From Methylobacterium sp. J-068 (lineage in GTDB: Bacteria > Pseudomonadota > Alphaproteobacteria > Rhizobiales > Beijerinckiaceae): a stretch of DNA of 64,000 bases. The number at the start of each line of letters is the position of its first letter. The first letter of the stretch is position 1. The stretch spans positions 1-64,000 of the forward strand of contig NZ_JAKSXY010000046.1 in assembly GCF_022829445.1 (NCBI RefSeq), in the 5' to 3' direction. A program made the translations under genes and the position numbers. Below, piece after piece: positions 26,889-35,825 of the stretch. A model generated the notes under the pieces. That model did no database searches and was not told where the DNA came from. It saw nothing but the letters and a program-made list of their open reading frames with translations.

Positions 26889-28997
26889 ATGTCCCGTTCC
26901 CCGTCATCCCTGTTCAGCGCCGCCCTCGTCGGGCCGGCCCTCCTCGGCTCCGTCAGGAAGCTCGACCCGCGCGCCATGATCCGGAACCCGGTCATGTTCG
27001 TGGTCGAGGTCGTGGCCGCGCTCACCACCGTGCTGTTCGTCCGCGACCTCGTCGTCGGCGCGAGCGGCCTGGCCTTCTCGGGCCAGATCATCCTGTGGCT
27101 CTGGTTCACCCTGATCTTCGCCAACTTCGCGGAGGCCCTGGCCGAGGGGCGCGGCAAGGCCCAGGCCGACAGCCTGCGCCGCACGCGCACCGAGATGCAG
27201 GCCAAACGCCTCACGGGCTCCGGCCGCGACTACGAGACTATCCCGGGCACCGCCCTCAAGGTCGGCGACGTCGTGCTGGTCGAGGCGGGCGACCTGATCC
27301 CTTCCGATGGCGAGGTCATCCTCGGCGTCGCGTCGGTCAACGAAGCGGCCATCACGGGCGAGTCCGCCCCCGTGATCCGGGAATCCGGCGGGGACCGGTC
27401 GGCGGTGACCGGCGGAACGCAGGTGCTCTCCGATGAGATCCGGGTGCGGATCACGGCGGCCGCCGGCTCGACCTTCGTCGACCGCATGATCGCCCTGGTC
27501 GAGGGTGCCTCCCGGCAGAAGACCCCGAACGAGATCGCCCTCAACATCCTGCTCGCGGGCCTGACCATCGTCTTCGTCTTCGCGGTCGCCTCGATCCCGA
27601 GCTTCGCGAACTACGCCGGCGGGTCGATCCCGCTCATCGTGCTGGCGGCCCTGTTCGTGACCCTCATCCCGACCACCATCGGCGCGCTCCTGTCGGCGAT
27701 CGGCATCGCCGGCATGGACCGCCTCGTGCGCTTCAACGTGCTGGCCATGTCGGGCCGCGCGGTCGAGGCGGCCGGCGACGTCGATACCCTCCTCCTCGAC
27801 AAGACCGGCACGATCACCCTGGGCAACCGCCAGGCCACCGAATTCCGCCCCGTGCGGGGCGTCTCCGAGCAGGACCTGGCCGACGCCGCCCAGTTGGCAT
27901 CGCTGGCCGACGAGACGCCCGAGGGCCGCTCCATCGTGGTGCTGGCCAAGGACAGGTACGGCATCCGGGCCCGGGACATGGCGAGCCTCAACGCCACCTT
28001 CGTGCCCTTCACCGCGCAGACCCGGATGAGCGGCGTCGACCGCGACGGATCCGCCATCCGCAAGGGGGCGGTGGATTCCATCATCGCGTCCGTGAGCCGG
28101 CGGCCGATGGCCACGCGCGGCTCCGGCGCGGCCCTGGCCTACAGTCCCGGCACCGCCTCCGAGACCGCGCGCGAGATCCAGGCCATCGCCGAGATCCAGG
28201 CCATCGCCGAGGACATCGCGAAGGCCGGGGGCACGCCCCTGGCGGTCGCCCGCGACGGACAGCTCCTCGGCGTCGTCTACCTCAAGGACATCGTGAAGGG
28301 CGGCATCCGCGAGCGCTTCGCCGAACTCCGCCGGATGGGCATCCGCACGGTGATGATCACCGGCGACAACCCCATGACCGCCGCGGCCATCGCGGCCGAG
28401 GCCGGCGTCGACGACTTCCTGGCGCAGGCCACGCCGGAGGACAAGCTCGCCCTCATCCGCAAGGAGCAGGCCCAGGGCAAGCTCGTGGCCATGTGCGGCG
28501 ATGGCACCAACGACGCCCCGGCGCTCGCCCAGGCCGATGTGGGTGTTGCCATGAACACCGGCACGGTGGCGGCGCGCGAGGCCGGCAACATGGTCGACCT
28601 CGACTCCGATCCGACCAAGCTCATCGAGATCGTCGGGATCGGCAAGCAGCTCCTCATGACCCGCGGGGCCCTGACCACGTTCTCCATCGCCAACGACGTG
28701 GCCAAATATTTCGCGATCATCCCGGCGATGTTCCTGGTGCTCTACCCGCAGCTCCAGACCCTCAACGTCATGCGACTCGCCTCGCCCGAGAGCGCGATCC
28801 TGTCGGCCATCATCTTCAACGCGCTCATCATCGTGGCGCTGATTCCGCTGGCGCTTCGCGGCGTGACCTACCGGGCGGTCGGGGCGGGCGCGCTGCTGCG
28901 GCGCAACCTGCTGATCTACGGCCTCGGCGGCATCCTGGTGCCCTTCGTCGGCATCAAGGCCATCGACCTCGCCATCACGGCCCTGCACCTCGTCTGA
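26889..28997 (+). CDS. kdpB: Potassium-transporting ATPase subunit KdpB (P-type ATPase)
   Basis: A 702-residue catalytic subunit. The phosphorylated Asp304 lies in [12 protein letters not shown]. The actuator motif is [10 protein letters not shown], and the nucleotide and hinge motifs ([47 protein letters not shown]) are all present. An in-frame 18-base duplication (28173-28208) repeats the six residues EIQAIA in the nucleotide-binding domain just before the conserved [11 protein letters not shown]. The ATG at 26889 (MSRSPSSLF) fits the family start; an ATG directly after kdpA is in frame but would add 39 residues of low-complexity sequence. Confidence 0.95.
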   Translation: MSRSPSSLFSAALVGPALLGSVRKLDPRAMIRNPVMFVVEVVAALTTVLFVRDLVVGASGLAFSGQIILWLWFTLIFANFAEALAEGRGKAQADSLRRTRTEMQAKRLTGSGRDYETIPGTALKVGDVVLVEAGDLIPSDGEVILGVASVNEAAITGESAPVIRESGGDRSAVTGGTQVLSDEIRVRITAAAGSTFVDRMIALVEGASRQKTPNEIALNILLAGLTIVFVFAVASIPSFANYAGGSIPLIVLAALFVTLIPTTIGALLSAIGIAGMDRLVRFNVLAMSGRAVEAAGDVDTLLLDKTGTITLGNRQATEFRPVRGVSEQDLADAAQLASLADETPEGRSIVVLAKDRYGIRARDMASLNATFVPFTAQTRMSGVDRDGSAIRKGAVDSIIASVSRRPMATRGSGAALAYSPGTASETAREIQAIAEIQAIAEDIAKAGGTPLAVARDGQLLGVVYLKDIVKGGIRERFAELRRMGIRTVMITGDNPMTAAAIAAEAGVDDFLAQATPEDKLALIRKEQAQGKLVAMCGDGTNDAPALAQADVGVAMNTGTVAAREAGNMVDLDSDPTKLIEIVGIGKQLLMTRGALTTFSIANDVAKYFAIIPAMFLVLYPQLQTLNVMRLASPESAILSAIIFNALIIVALIPLALRGVTYRAVGAGALLRRNLLIYGLGGILVPFVGIKAIDLAITALHLV
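28173..28208 (+). repeat. In-frame 18-bp tandem duplication within kdpB
   Basis: GAGATCCAGGCCATCGCC occurs twice in perfect tandem, adding EIQAIA to the KdpB nucleotide-binding domain. Perfect identity suggests a recent slippage event. Confidence 0.8.
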
Positions 28998-29030
28998 GCC
29001 CCGTCGAACCACCACATCAGGTCAACGCCC

Positions 29031-29636
29031 ATGTCGAACCCGCTCCGCCCCGCCCTCGTCCTGCTGATCGCCCTGGCGGCGCTCACGGGCCTCGCCTATC
29101 CCCTCGCGATGACCGGCATCGCGGGCGCGGTCTTTCCCGCCCAGGCGGCCGGCAGCCTGATCGAGCGCGACGGCAAGGTCGTCGGCTCGAGCCTGATCGG
29201 ACAATCGTTCACGCGCGAGCGTTACTTCCAGGGCCGCCCGTCCGCCACGAGCGCAGTCGACCCGGCGGACGCCACCAAGACCGTCCCGTCGCCCTACAAC
29301 GCGGCGAATTCCTCGGGCTCCAACCTCGGGCCGACCAGCGCCGCCCTGGCGGAGCGCGTGAAGGCCGACCTCGCGTCGCGCCGGGCCGAGAACCCGGGCG
29401 AGCCCGTGCCGGTCGACCTCGTCACCACGAGCGGCTCGGGTCTCGACCCGGACGTCTCGCCGGAGGCCGCCCTGTTCCAGGTGCCCCGCGTCGCCAAGGC
29501 GCGCAACCTGTCCGAGGATCGGGTGCGCGCCCTGGTAGAGGGTCAGACCCGGGGTCGCCTTCTCGGCATCCTCGGCGAGCCCCGGGTCAACGTGCTCGCC
29601 CTCAACCTCGCCCTCGACGAGGCGGGGTCGCAGTAG
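29031..29636 (+). CDS. kdpC: Potassium-transporting ATPase subunit KdpC
   Basis: A 201-residue subunit with one N-terminal membrane helix ([26 protein letters not shown]) and a periplasmic domain. Family motifs are [55 protein letters not shown] and [15 protein letters not shown]. KdpC raises the nucleotide affinity of the KdpFABC pump. It lies 33 bases after kdpB and 9 bases before kdpD. Confidence 0.95.
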   Translation: MSNPLRPALVLLIALAALTGLAYPLAMTGIAGAVFPAQAAGSLIERDGKVVGSSLIGQSFTRERYFQGRPSATSAVDPADATKTVPSPYNAANSSGSNLGPTSAALAERVKADLASRRAENPGEPVPVDLVTTSGSGLDPDVSPEAALFQVPRVAKARNLSEDRVRALVEGQTRGRLLGILGEPRVNVLALNLALDEAGSQ

Positions 29637-29645
29637 ACACGCCGC

Positions 29646-32381
29646 ATGACAGGCCAGCCCATGTCGACGCGCCAACGCGATCCGGACCGTCCCTCGCCCG
29701 ACGCGCTGCTCGCGGCCGCCCGCCGGGAAGAGGGCCATCGCGGCCATCTCAAGATCTTCCTCGGGGCGGCGCCCGGCGTCGGCAAGACCTACGAGATGCT
29801 CACGGTCGGGCAGGCTCGGCTGAAGGCCGGCGCGGATGTCGTCGTGGGCGTGGTGGAGACGCATGGGCGCGCCGAGACCGAAGCCCTCGCGGAGGGCTTC
29901 GAGACCGTGGCGCGTCGCCCGGTGCCGTATCACGGCACGGTCCTGCGGGAGATGGACCTCGACGCGATCCTCGCGCGCAGGCCGGGGCTCGCGCTGGTGG
30001 ACGAACTCGCCCACACCAACGCGCCGGGCTCGCGCCATCCGAAGCGCTTCCAGGACGTCGAGGAGTTGCTCGAGGCCGGCATCGACGTCTACACCACGCT
30101 CAACATCCAGCATGTCGAGAGCCTCAACGACGTCGTCGCGCAGATCACCCGCATCCGGGTGCGCGAGACCGTGCCGGACGGCATCCTCGACCGGGCGGAC
30201 GACATCGAGGTCGTGGACCTCAATCCCGACGACCTGATCGAGCGGCTCAAGGCCGGCAAGGTCTACGTGAGGGGCAATGCCGAGCGCGCGCTCAGGCACT
30301 ACTTTTCGCGGGGCAACCTCACGGCGCTCCGGGAGCTGGCGCTCCGCCGGACGGCCGACCGGGTCGACGACGAACTCCTGAGCCACATGCGGGCCCACGC
30401 CATCGCGGGCCCGTGGGGGGCCGGCGAACGCGTGCTGGTCTGCGTCAGCGAGGATCCGCGCTCCGCCGGCCTCGTGCGCCATGCCAAGCGCCTCGCCGAC
30501 CGCCTGCACGCGCCCTGGACCGCGCTGACCGTGGAGGGGCCGCGCAGCCTCTCCCTCGACGAAGCCGCCCGGGACCGCATCGCCGACACGCTTCGCCTCG
30601 CCGACCGCCTCGGGGGCGACGCCGTGACCATCCCGGGCGGGCGGCGCATCGCCGACGACATCCTTGCCTTCGCCCGCTCCACGAACGTGAACCACATCAT
30701 CCTCGGCAAGGCCGACCGGTCCGCGCTGTTCGAACTCCTCAACGGCTCGGTCGTGCACGACATCGTCCGGCGCTCGGGCAACATCAGCATCCATGTCATC
30801 GCCGGAGAGGCCGCGAAGGCCGATCCGGTCCCGGCGAAGACGGTCGCCACGGCGGTCGAGACGCGCCAGGTCGAGATCCTGCCCTATGCCCTCGGACTCC
30901 TCGGCACGGGCGCCGCCCTCGGGCTCGCACTGCTGGTCGAACCCTATCTCGGGGTCGAGAACGCCGACCTCATCCTGCTGACGGCCATCGTCGCGGTCGC
31001 GGTGCGCTTCGGACTCGGGCCTTCGCTGCTCGCCGTCGTCGCCGCGTCGCTCGCCTACAACTTCTTCTTCCTGCCGCCGGTCTACACGCTGACCATCGCG
31101 GACCCGACCAACATCGCCGCGTTCCTGCTCTTCACGGTGGTGGCCGTGGCCGTCTCGAACCTGGCCTCCCGCTCACGCCGCGAGGCCGTGGTCTCGCATG
31201 GCCGGGCACGTGCCACCGAGCGCCTCTACGGGTTCAGCCGCACGCTCGCCGGCTGCGCCACCCTCGACGACGTGCTCTGGGCGACCTCGGCCCAGATCGC
31301 CGCCATGCTGCGGGTCCGGGTGGTCCTGCTGCTGCCCGAGAACGGGTCGATCTCGGTCAAGGCCGGCTTCCCGCCCGAGGATATGCTGGACGCGGCCGAT
31401 CTCGGCGCCGCGACCTGGGCGTTCGACCACGAGCGGCCGGCCGGCCGGGGCGCCGATACGCTCCCGGGGGGCAAGCGCCTGTTCCTGCCCATGCGGACGG
31501 GCCGGGGCCTCGTCGGCGTGATCGGTCTCGACGCCGACGGTACCGGGCCGATCCTCTCGCCGGAGAGCCGACGCCTGTTCGACGCGCTCGCCGACATGGC
31601 GGCGCTGGCCATCGAGCGGGTCCGCCTGGTGGAGGATCTCGACCGGGCCGAGCGCGCCGCGGAGACCGACCGGCTGCGCCAGGCCCTTCTCACCTCGATC
31701 TCCCACGACCTGCGCACGCCGCTCTCCTCCGTGCTCGGGGCGGCGACCACGCTGCGCGACCTCGACGGGGCCTTGGCGGGCGCGGCCAAGGCCGACCTGC
31801 TGGCGACCGTCATCGCGGAATCGGAGCGGCTGAACCGCTTCATCGTCAACCTCCTCGACATGACCCGTCTGGAGGCCGGGGCCGTCGCCGCGAGCCTCAC
31901 CCCGCAGGATGTCGGCGAGGGCGTCGACACGGCATTGCGCCGGCTGGGTCCGATCCTCGACGCGCATCGCGTCGTCCTTGCGCTGCCGCCGGCCTTGCCG
32001 GCCCTGCGCCTCGATCCGGTCCTGTTCGAGCAGGTGCTGGTCAACCTCCTCGACAACGCCGCCAAATACGCGCCGGAAGGGTCGACGGTGACCGTCAGCG
32101 CCGCGGCCGAGCGCGGGCGGGTCCGGATCCAGATCCTCGACGAGGGCGACGGCCTGCCCGAGGCCGATGTCGAGCGGGTGTTCGACAAGTTCTACCGCGT
32201 GCGCAAGTCGGACAGCGTCCGCGCCGGGACGGGTCTCGGCCTTGCCATCGCCCGCGGTTTCGTCGAGGCCATGGGCGGCAGCCTCACGGCGGCCAACCGT
32301 CGGGACCGCCTCGGCGCCGTCTTCACCATCCTCCTGCCCATTCCCCCCGTGGGACGCGCACACGCGGATGTCGTCGCATGA
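29646..32381 (+). CDS. kdpD: Sensor histidine kinase KdpD
   Basis: A 911-residue membrane sensor of K+ limitation and turgor. The N-terminal KdpD domain has the Walker-type LGAAPGVGKTYEML and the DELAHTN motif. A universal-stress-protein-like domain follows (GERVLVCVSEDP...HIILGKADRSA). Four closely spaced membrane helices come next (residues ~410-510, LGLLGTGAALGLALLVEPYLG onward), then a GAF-like region. The kinase core has HisKA (LTSISHDLRTPLSSVLGAATTL) and HATPase motifs (NLLDNAAKYAP, GTGLGLAIARGFVEAMGG). An alternative ATG lies five codons downstream. It overlaps kdpE by four bases. Confidence 0.95.
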   Translation: MTGQPMSTRQRDPDRPSPDALLAAARREEGHRGHLKIFLGAAPGVGKTYEMLTVGQARLKAGADVVVGVVETHGRAETEALAEGFETVARRPVPYHGTVLREMDLDAILARRPGLALVDELAHTNAPGSRHPKRFQDVEELLEAGIDVYTTLNIQHVESLNDVVAQITRIRVRETVPDGILDRADDIEVVDLNPDDLIERLKAGKVYVRGNAERALRHYFSRGNLTALRELALRRTADRVDDELLSHMRAHAIAGPWGAGERVLVCVSEDPRSAGLVRHAKRLADRLHAPWTALTVEGPRSLSLDEAARDRIADTLRLADRLGGDAVTIPGGRRIADDILAFARSTNVNHIILGKADRSALFELLNGSVVHDIVRRSGNISIHVIAGEAAKADPVPAKTVATAVETRQVEILPYALGLLGTGAALGLALLVEPYLGVENADLILLTAIVAVAVRFGLGPSLLAVVAASLAYNFFFLPPVYTLTIADPTNIAAFLLFTVVAVAVSNLASRSRREAVVSHGRARATERLYGFSRTLAGCATLDDVLWATSAQIAAMLRVRVVLLLPENGSISVKAGFPPEDMLDAADLGAATWAFDHERPAGRGADTLPGGKRLFLPMRTGRGLVGVIGLDADGTGPILSPESRRLFDALADMAALAIERVRLVEDLDRAERAAETDRLRQALLTSISHDLRTPLSSVLGAATTLRDLDGALAGAAKADLLATVIAESERLNRFIVNLLDMTRLEAGAVAASLTPQDVGEGVDTALRRLGPILDAHRVVLALPPALPALRLDPVLFEQVLVNLLDNAAKYAPEGSTVTVSAAAERGRVRIQILDEGDGLPEADVERVFDKFYRVRKSDSVRAGTGLGLAIARGFVEAMGGSLTAANRRDRLGAVFTILLPIPPVGRAHADVVA

Positions 32382-33073
32382 CCTTGAGCATCCTCGTCAT
32401 CGACGACGAGCCGCCGATCCGTAAGCTGCTCCGCGTGGGGCTCGCCACGCAGGGCTACGAGGTCCTCGAGGCGCCGAACGCGCTCACGGCCCTCGCCGTC
32501 CTGTCCCGGGAGAGCGTCGACCTCGTCATCCTCGACCTCGGGTTGCCCGACATGCCGGGTCACGACCTGCTGCGCCGTGTCCGCGCGGCCCATCGCGACC
32601 TGCCGGTCGTGGTCCTGTCGAGCCGCGACGACGAGGCGGGCAAGGTGGAGGCCCTGGACCTCGGTGCCGACGACTACGTCACCAAGCCCTTCGGCATGGG
32701 CGAACTCCTGGCCCGCATCCGCGCGGCCCTGCGCCACCAGTTGGCGGTGCAGGGCGAGCGCGCGCTGTTCGAGGTCGATGGCCTCAGCGTCGACCTCGTG
32801 CGACGCCGCGTTCGCGTGCGCGGCGCCGAGGTGAAACTCACCCCGCGTGAGTACGACTTTCTGCGGGTGCTGATCCAGCACGCCGGCAAGGCGCTGACTC
32901 ATGCCCAGCTCATGAAAGAGGTCTCGACCTCGTCCGACCCGCAATACCTGCGGGTCTATGTGCGCCAGCTTCGCCTCAAGCTGGAGACCGACCCTGAGCG
33001 TCCGCGCATCCTCCTGACCGAGACCGGTGTCGGCTATCGCCTGCGGGCGCCGGACGACGAGGCGCGAGCCTGA
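32378..33073 (+). CDS. kdpE: Response regulator KdpE
   Basis: A 231-residue OmpR-type regulator. The receiver has phospho-acceptor Asp53 (VILDLGLPDMPG) and Lys in DYVTKPFGMGEL. The winged-helix DNA-binding domain has KLTPREYDFLRVLIQHAGKALTH and TETGVGYRL. It overlaps the kdpD stop by four bases (ATGA). It activates the kdp operon when phosphorylated by KdpD. The same frame stays open for more than a thousand codons upstream across kdpB-kdpD, but only this part is coding. Confidence 0.95.
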   Translation: MTLSILVIDDEPPIRKLLRVGLATQGYEVLEAPNALTALAVLSRESVDLVILDLGLPDMPGHDLLRRVRAAHRDLPVVVLSSRDDEAGKVEALDLGADDYVTKPFGMGELLARIRAALRHQLAVQGERALFEVDGLSVDLVRRRVRVRGAEVKLTPREYDFLRVLIQHAGKALTHAQLMKEVSTSSDPQYLRVYVRQLRLKLETDPERPRILLTETGVGYRLRAPDDEARA

Positions 33074-33100
33074 TGGTAGCGGCCCGCCCCGGGGCTCATG

Positions 33101-33118
33101 CGAGGCAAGCCTGCCTCG
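33101..33118 (+). terminator. Hairpin after kdpE, possible terminator
   Basis: CGAGGCA (33101-33107) and TGCCTCG (33112-33118) form a perfect 7-bp stem with an AGCC loop, 28 bases after kdpE. No T run follows, so termination efficiency is uncertain. Confidence 0.35.
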
Positions 33119-33309
33119 GAATCCACGGTCATGTCGGGGCGAGATGCTCCGGTCATGTCTTGCCAGGTTCTTCCGTCGCGGCGGGAAATCCATGCTAAAG
33201 CTGGACGCATCATGACGGAAACGCATTCATGGAAAAAACTATTCGTGTATTGCCGTTTGCGATACCGTAGGCTAGCGCAGCCCGAGGGGTGACCCTGGAA
33301 GGACCGATC

Positions 33310-33498
33310 TTGAAGAAGCCTCTCGCCCTTCGAATCGAGCCGGACCTCCTGGACGCCGCGCGCGAGTGCGCCCGTCGAGACAATCGCAGCCTGACCAATT
33401 TCATCGAAACGGCCTTGCGTGACCGTATCGCGCGGCTGACCCCAGTGGGCGCGCTGCAAGGGCAGCAGGGCACGAAGGATACGATGCGTGACGCCTGA
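33310..33498 (+). CDS. Ribbon-helix-helix (CopG/Arc-type) small protein upstream of kaiC
   Basis: A 62-residue protein, KKPLALRIEPDLLDAARECA then RRDNRSLTNFIETALRDRIA. This is the ribbon-helix-helix pattern: one beta strand with alternating basic residues followed by two helices with the conserved SLTNFIE turn. Such dimers bind DNA or act as antitoxins. I prefer the TTG start at 33310 because GGAAGGA lies six bases before it; a GTG at 33289 would add seven residues. It overlaps kaiC by 11 bases, so it is the first gene of the Kai operon and may be its regulator. No toxin gene adjoins. Confidence 0.65.
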   Translation: MKKPLALRIEPDLLDAARECARRDNRSLTNFIETALRDRIARLTPVGALQGQQGTKDTMRDA

Positions 33499-35179
33499 CC
33501 TACCGAAGGGGCACGCTCTGCCCAAGGCGCGGACCGGCATATCCGGGTTCGACGACGTCACCTTCGGCGGCCTGCCCGCTGGACGCCCCTCGCTGGTCTG
33601 TGGCGCCGCGGGCTGCGGCAAGACCCTGTTCGCCGTCACCTTCCTGGTGAATGGCGCGACCCAGTTCGACGAGCCCGGCGTGTTCATGAGCTTCGAGGAG
33701 CGCGCCGAGGATCTCGCCGCCAACGTCGCCTCGCTCGGCTACGACCTCGATGCGCTGGTGGCCGAAGGCAAACTCGCCATCGATCACGTGCGGGTCGAGC
33801 GCAACGAGATCGAGGAGACCGGCGAGTACGACCTCGAAGGCCTGTTCATCCGCCTCGGCTATGCCGTCGACACCATCGGCGCCAAGCGCGTGGTGCTCGA
33901 CACGATCGAGACCCTGTTCGCCGGCCTGAGCGATGCCGCGATCCTGCGGGCGGAATTGCGGCGCCTGTTCGGCTGGCTCCGGGACCGGGGCCTGACCGCC
34001 GTCATCACGGGCGAGCGCGGCGACGGCCAGCTCACCCGCCAGGGCCTCGAGGAATACGTCTCCGACTGCGTCATCCTCCTCGACAACCGCGTCGAGGATC
34101 AGGTCACGACGCGCCGCCTGCGGGTGGTGAAGTACCGCGGCTCGGCGCACGGCACCAACGAATATCCCTTCCTGATCGACCAGGACGGCATCAGCGTCCT
34201 GCCCGTGACCTCCGCCGAACTCGACTACGGCGTCTCGAACGACATCGTGTCGAGCGGCATCGACGGGCTCGACGCGATGCTCGGCTCCGGCGGCTTCCAT
34301 CGCGGCACCAGCATCCTCATCTCGGGGGTCGCGGGAACGGGAAAGACCACGATCAGCACGCACCTCGTCGATGCGGCCTGCGAGCGGGGCGAGCGCTGCA
34401 TGTCCTTCGTCTTCGAGGAGAGCGGCGCGCAGATCTGCCGCAATGCCCTGTCGGTCGGCCTCGACCTGAAGCGGCACGTCGAGAGCGGCCTGCTCCGCTT
34501 CGAGGCCGCCCGTCCCACCCTGTACGGTCTGGAGACGCATCTCGCCCGGATGCACCGGGACATCGAGCGGTTCCAACCGGCGATCGTCGTCATCGACCCG
34601 ATCTCGGCGCTGCGCGGGCCGGCCGTCGAGTTGCAGGCGACGCTCCTTCGCATGGTCGACATGCTGAAGAGCCGCGGCATCACAGCGGTGTTCACGAGCC
34701 TGCGAACGGATGGGGCCTTCGACCAGGTCGGCGACCTCGGCCTGTCCTCGCTGATGGACGCGTGGATCAAGCTCGTCGACGTCGAGGCCAACGGCGAGCG
34801 CACGCGGACCCTCTACATGATCAAGGCCCGTGGCATGAGCCACTCCAATCAGGTCCGCGAATTCCAGATGTCGGCGGCCGGGATCAGGCTGGTCGACGCC
34901 TATGTCGGGCCCGCCGGCGTCCTCACGGGCACCGCCCGCATGGTGCAGGAGGCCGAGGAACAGGCCAGCCTCCTGCGGCAGCGGCAGGAGGCCGAACGGC
35001 GCAAGCGCGAGGTCGTTCGACGGCGGCTCTCCATCGAGCGGCAGATCGCGGAACTGCGCGCGAGCCTGGAGGTCGCCGAGGAGGAGGAGATCGTTCTGCG
35101 CGAGGAGGACGACACCCGAGAGACGCTGTTGGGGCAGGAGCGCCGGGCGATCGCGGCACGACGGAGCGCGGCCGAATGA
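33488..35179 (+). CDS. kaiC: KaiC-family double-domain clock ATPase
   Basis: A 563-residue protein with two RecA-like domains. CI has Walker [10 protein letters not shown] (38-46) and the catalytic pair Glu70-Glu71 in [14 protein letters not shown] has Walker [10 protein letters not shown] (279-287) and Glu310-Glu311 in FVFEESGAQ. At the place of the cyanobacterial Ser431-Thr432 autophosphorylation pair it has Ser420-Ser421 (GLSSLMDAW). The C-terminus (485-563) is a long charged coiled coil ([19 protein letters not shown] onward), like KaiC proteins that form higher oligomers. It overlaps kaiB by four bases. No KaiA gene is present, so KaiA-independent timing or stress signalling is likely. 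Confidence 0.92.
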   Translation: MTPDLPKGHALPKARTGISGFDDVTFGGLPAGRPSLVCGAAGCGKTLFAVTFLVNGATQFDEPGVFMSFEERAEDLAANVASLGYDLDALVAEGKLAIDHVRVERNEIEETGEYDLEGLFIRLGYAVDTIGAKRVVLDTIETLFAGLSDAAILRAELRRLFGWLRDRGLTAVITGERGDGQLTRQGLEEYVSDCVILLDNRVEDQVTTRRLRVVKYRGSAHGTNEYPFLIDQDGISVLPVTSAELDYGVSNDIVSSGIDGLDAMLGSGGFHRGTSILISGVAGTGKTTISTHLVDAACERGERCMSFVFEESGAQICRNALSVGLDLKRHVESGLLRFEAARPTLYGLETHLARMHRDIERFQPAIVVIDPISALRGPAVELQATLLRMVDMLKSRGITAVFTSLRTDGAFDQVGDLGLSSLMDAWIKLVDVEANGERTRTLYMIKARGMSHSNQVREFQMSAAGIRLVDAYVGPAGVLTGTARMVQEAEEQASLLRQRQEAERRKREVVRRRLSIERQIAELRASLEVAEEEEIVLREEDDTRETLLGQERRAIAARRSAAE

Positions 35180-35499
35180 GCGATGATCGGATGACGGACG
35201 AAGAGGTCGATCCCGGCCCCTACCACATGCGCCTCTACGTGGCGGGCCAGACCGCCAAGTCGATGGCGGCCCTGGCCAACCTCAAGCGGATCTGCGAGGA
35301 GCACCTGCCGGGCCGGTACGACATCGAGGTCGTCGACCTGATGCAGAATCCCAAGCTCGCGGCGGGCGACCAGATCCTCGCCATTCCCACCCTGGTGCGC
35401 CGTCTGCCGGAACCGCTGAAGCGGATCATCGGGGACCTGTCGAACACCGAGAAGGTCCTGGTCGGGCTCGATCTCCGTCCGAAAGCCAGGATCGCTTGA
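35176..35499 (+). CDS. kaiB: KaiB-family protein (first copy)
   Basis: A 107-residue KaiB-like thioredoxin-fold protein. After a 15-residue acidic leader the core reads [20 protein letters not shown] through [20 protein letters not shown] to [20 protein letters not shown] then [12 protein letters not shown]. All the KaiB landmarks are there: YVAG-T-S, VIDV/VVDL-N-P-LA, ATPTL/AIPTL, P-PxRRIIGDLS and VLxGLDL. It would bind the KaiC CI ring in the fold-switched state. It overlaps kaiC and the next kaiB-like gene by four bases each. Confidence 0.92.
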   Translation: MSDDRMTDEEVDPGPYHMRLYVAGQTAKSMAALANLKRICEEHLPGRYDIEVVDLMQNPKLAAGDQILAIPTLVRRLPEPLKRIIGDLSNTEKVLVGLDLRPKARIA

Positions 35500-35825
35500 G
35501 CGAGGCGTGGACGGAGTCCGCCTCATCGCCACGCTACGTGCTGCGGCTGTTCGTGGCCGGCATGACCCCGCGCTCGCAGCGGGCCATCGCGAACCTGCGC
35601 CGGATCTGCGACGAACGGCTGGCCGGGCGGGTCGACCTCGCCACCATCGACATCTTCCAGCAGCCTCACCTGGCCGAGGAGCATCAGGTCGTCGCGGCGC
35701 CGACCCTGCTCAGGCTGGAGCCGCTGCCGGTCAAGCGGCTGATCGGGGACCTCTCCGACGAGGCCCGGGTCCTCGCCGGCCTCGATCTGCCCGTCTCGCC
35801 CCGACGAGGCGCCGATGAACGCTGA
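35496..35825 (+). CDS. KaiB-family protein (second, divergent copy)
   Basis: A 109-residue KaiB-like protein with a TTG start overlapping the previous stop (TTGA). The core is conserved ([73 protein letters not shown]). It differs from its neighbour at about half of positions, so the duplication is old and the two are probably specialised. One may bind KaiC and the other the kinase encoded next, or they may compete for the same ring. It overlaps the kinase gene by 11 bases. Confidence 0.88.
   Translation: MSEAWTESASSPRYVLRLFVAGMTPRSQRAIANLRRICDERLAGRVDLATIDIFQQPHLAEEHQVVAAPTLLRLEPLPVKRLIGDLSDEARVLAGLDLPVSPRRGADER

Noticed and set aside
28493..32377. A plus-strand open frame of over a thousand codons running through kdpB, kdpC and kdpD in another frame
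   Set aside because: Only its last 231 codons (KdpE, 32378-33073) are coding. The rest is arginine/alanine/proline-rich translation of GC-rich DNA opposite well-supported kdp genes.
33228..33260. Possible general-stress sigma factor (EcfG-type GGAAC-N16/17-CGTT) promoter before the Kai operon
   Set aside because: GGAAA and CGTT are present but the spacer is 18 bases and the first element is imperfect; too weak to report as a feature.
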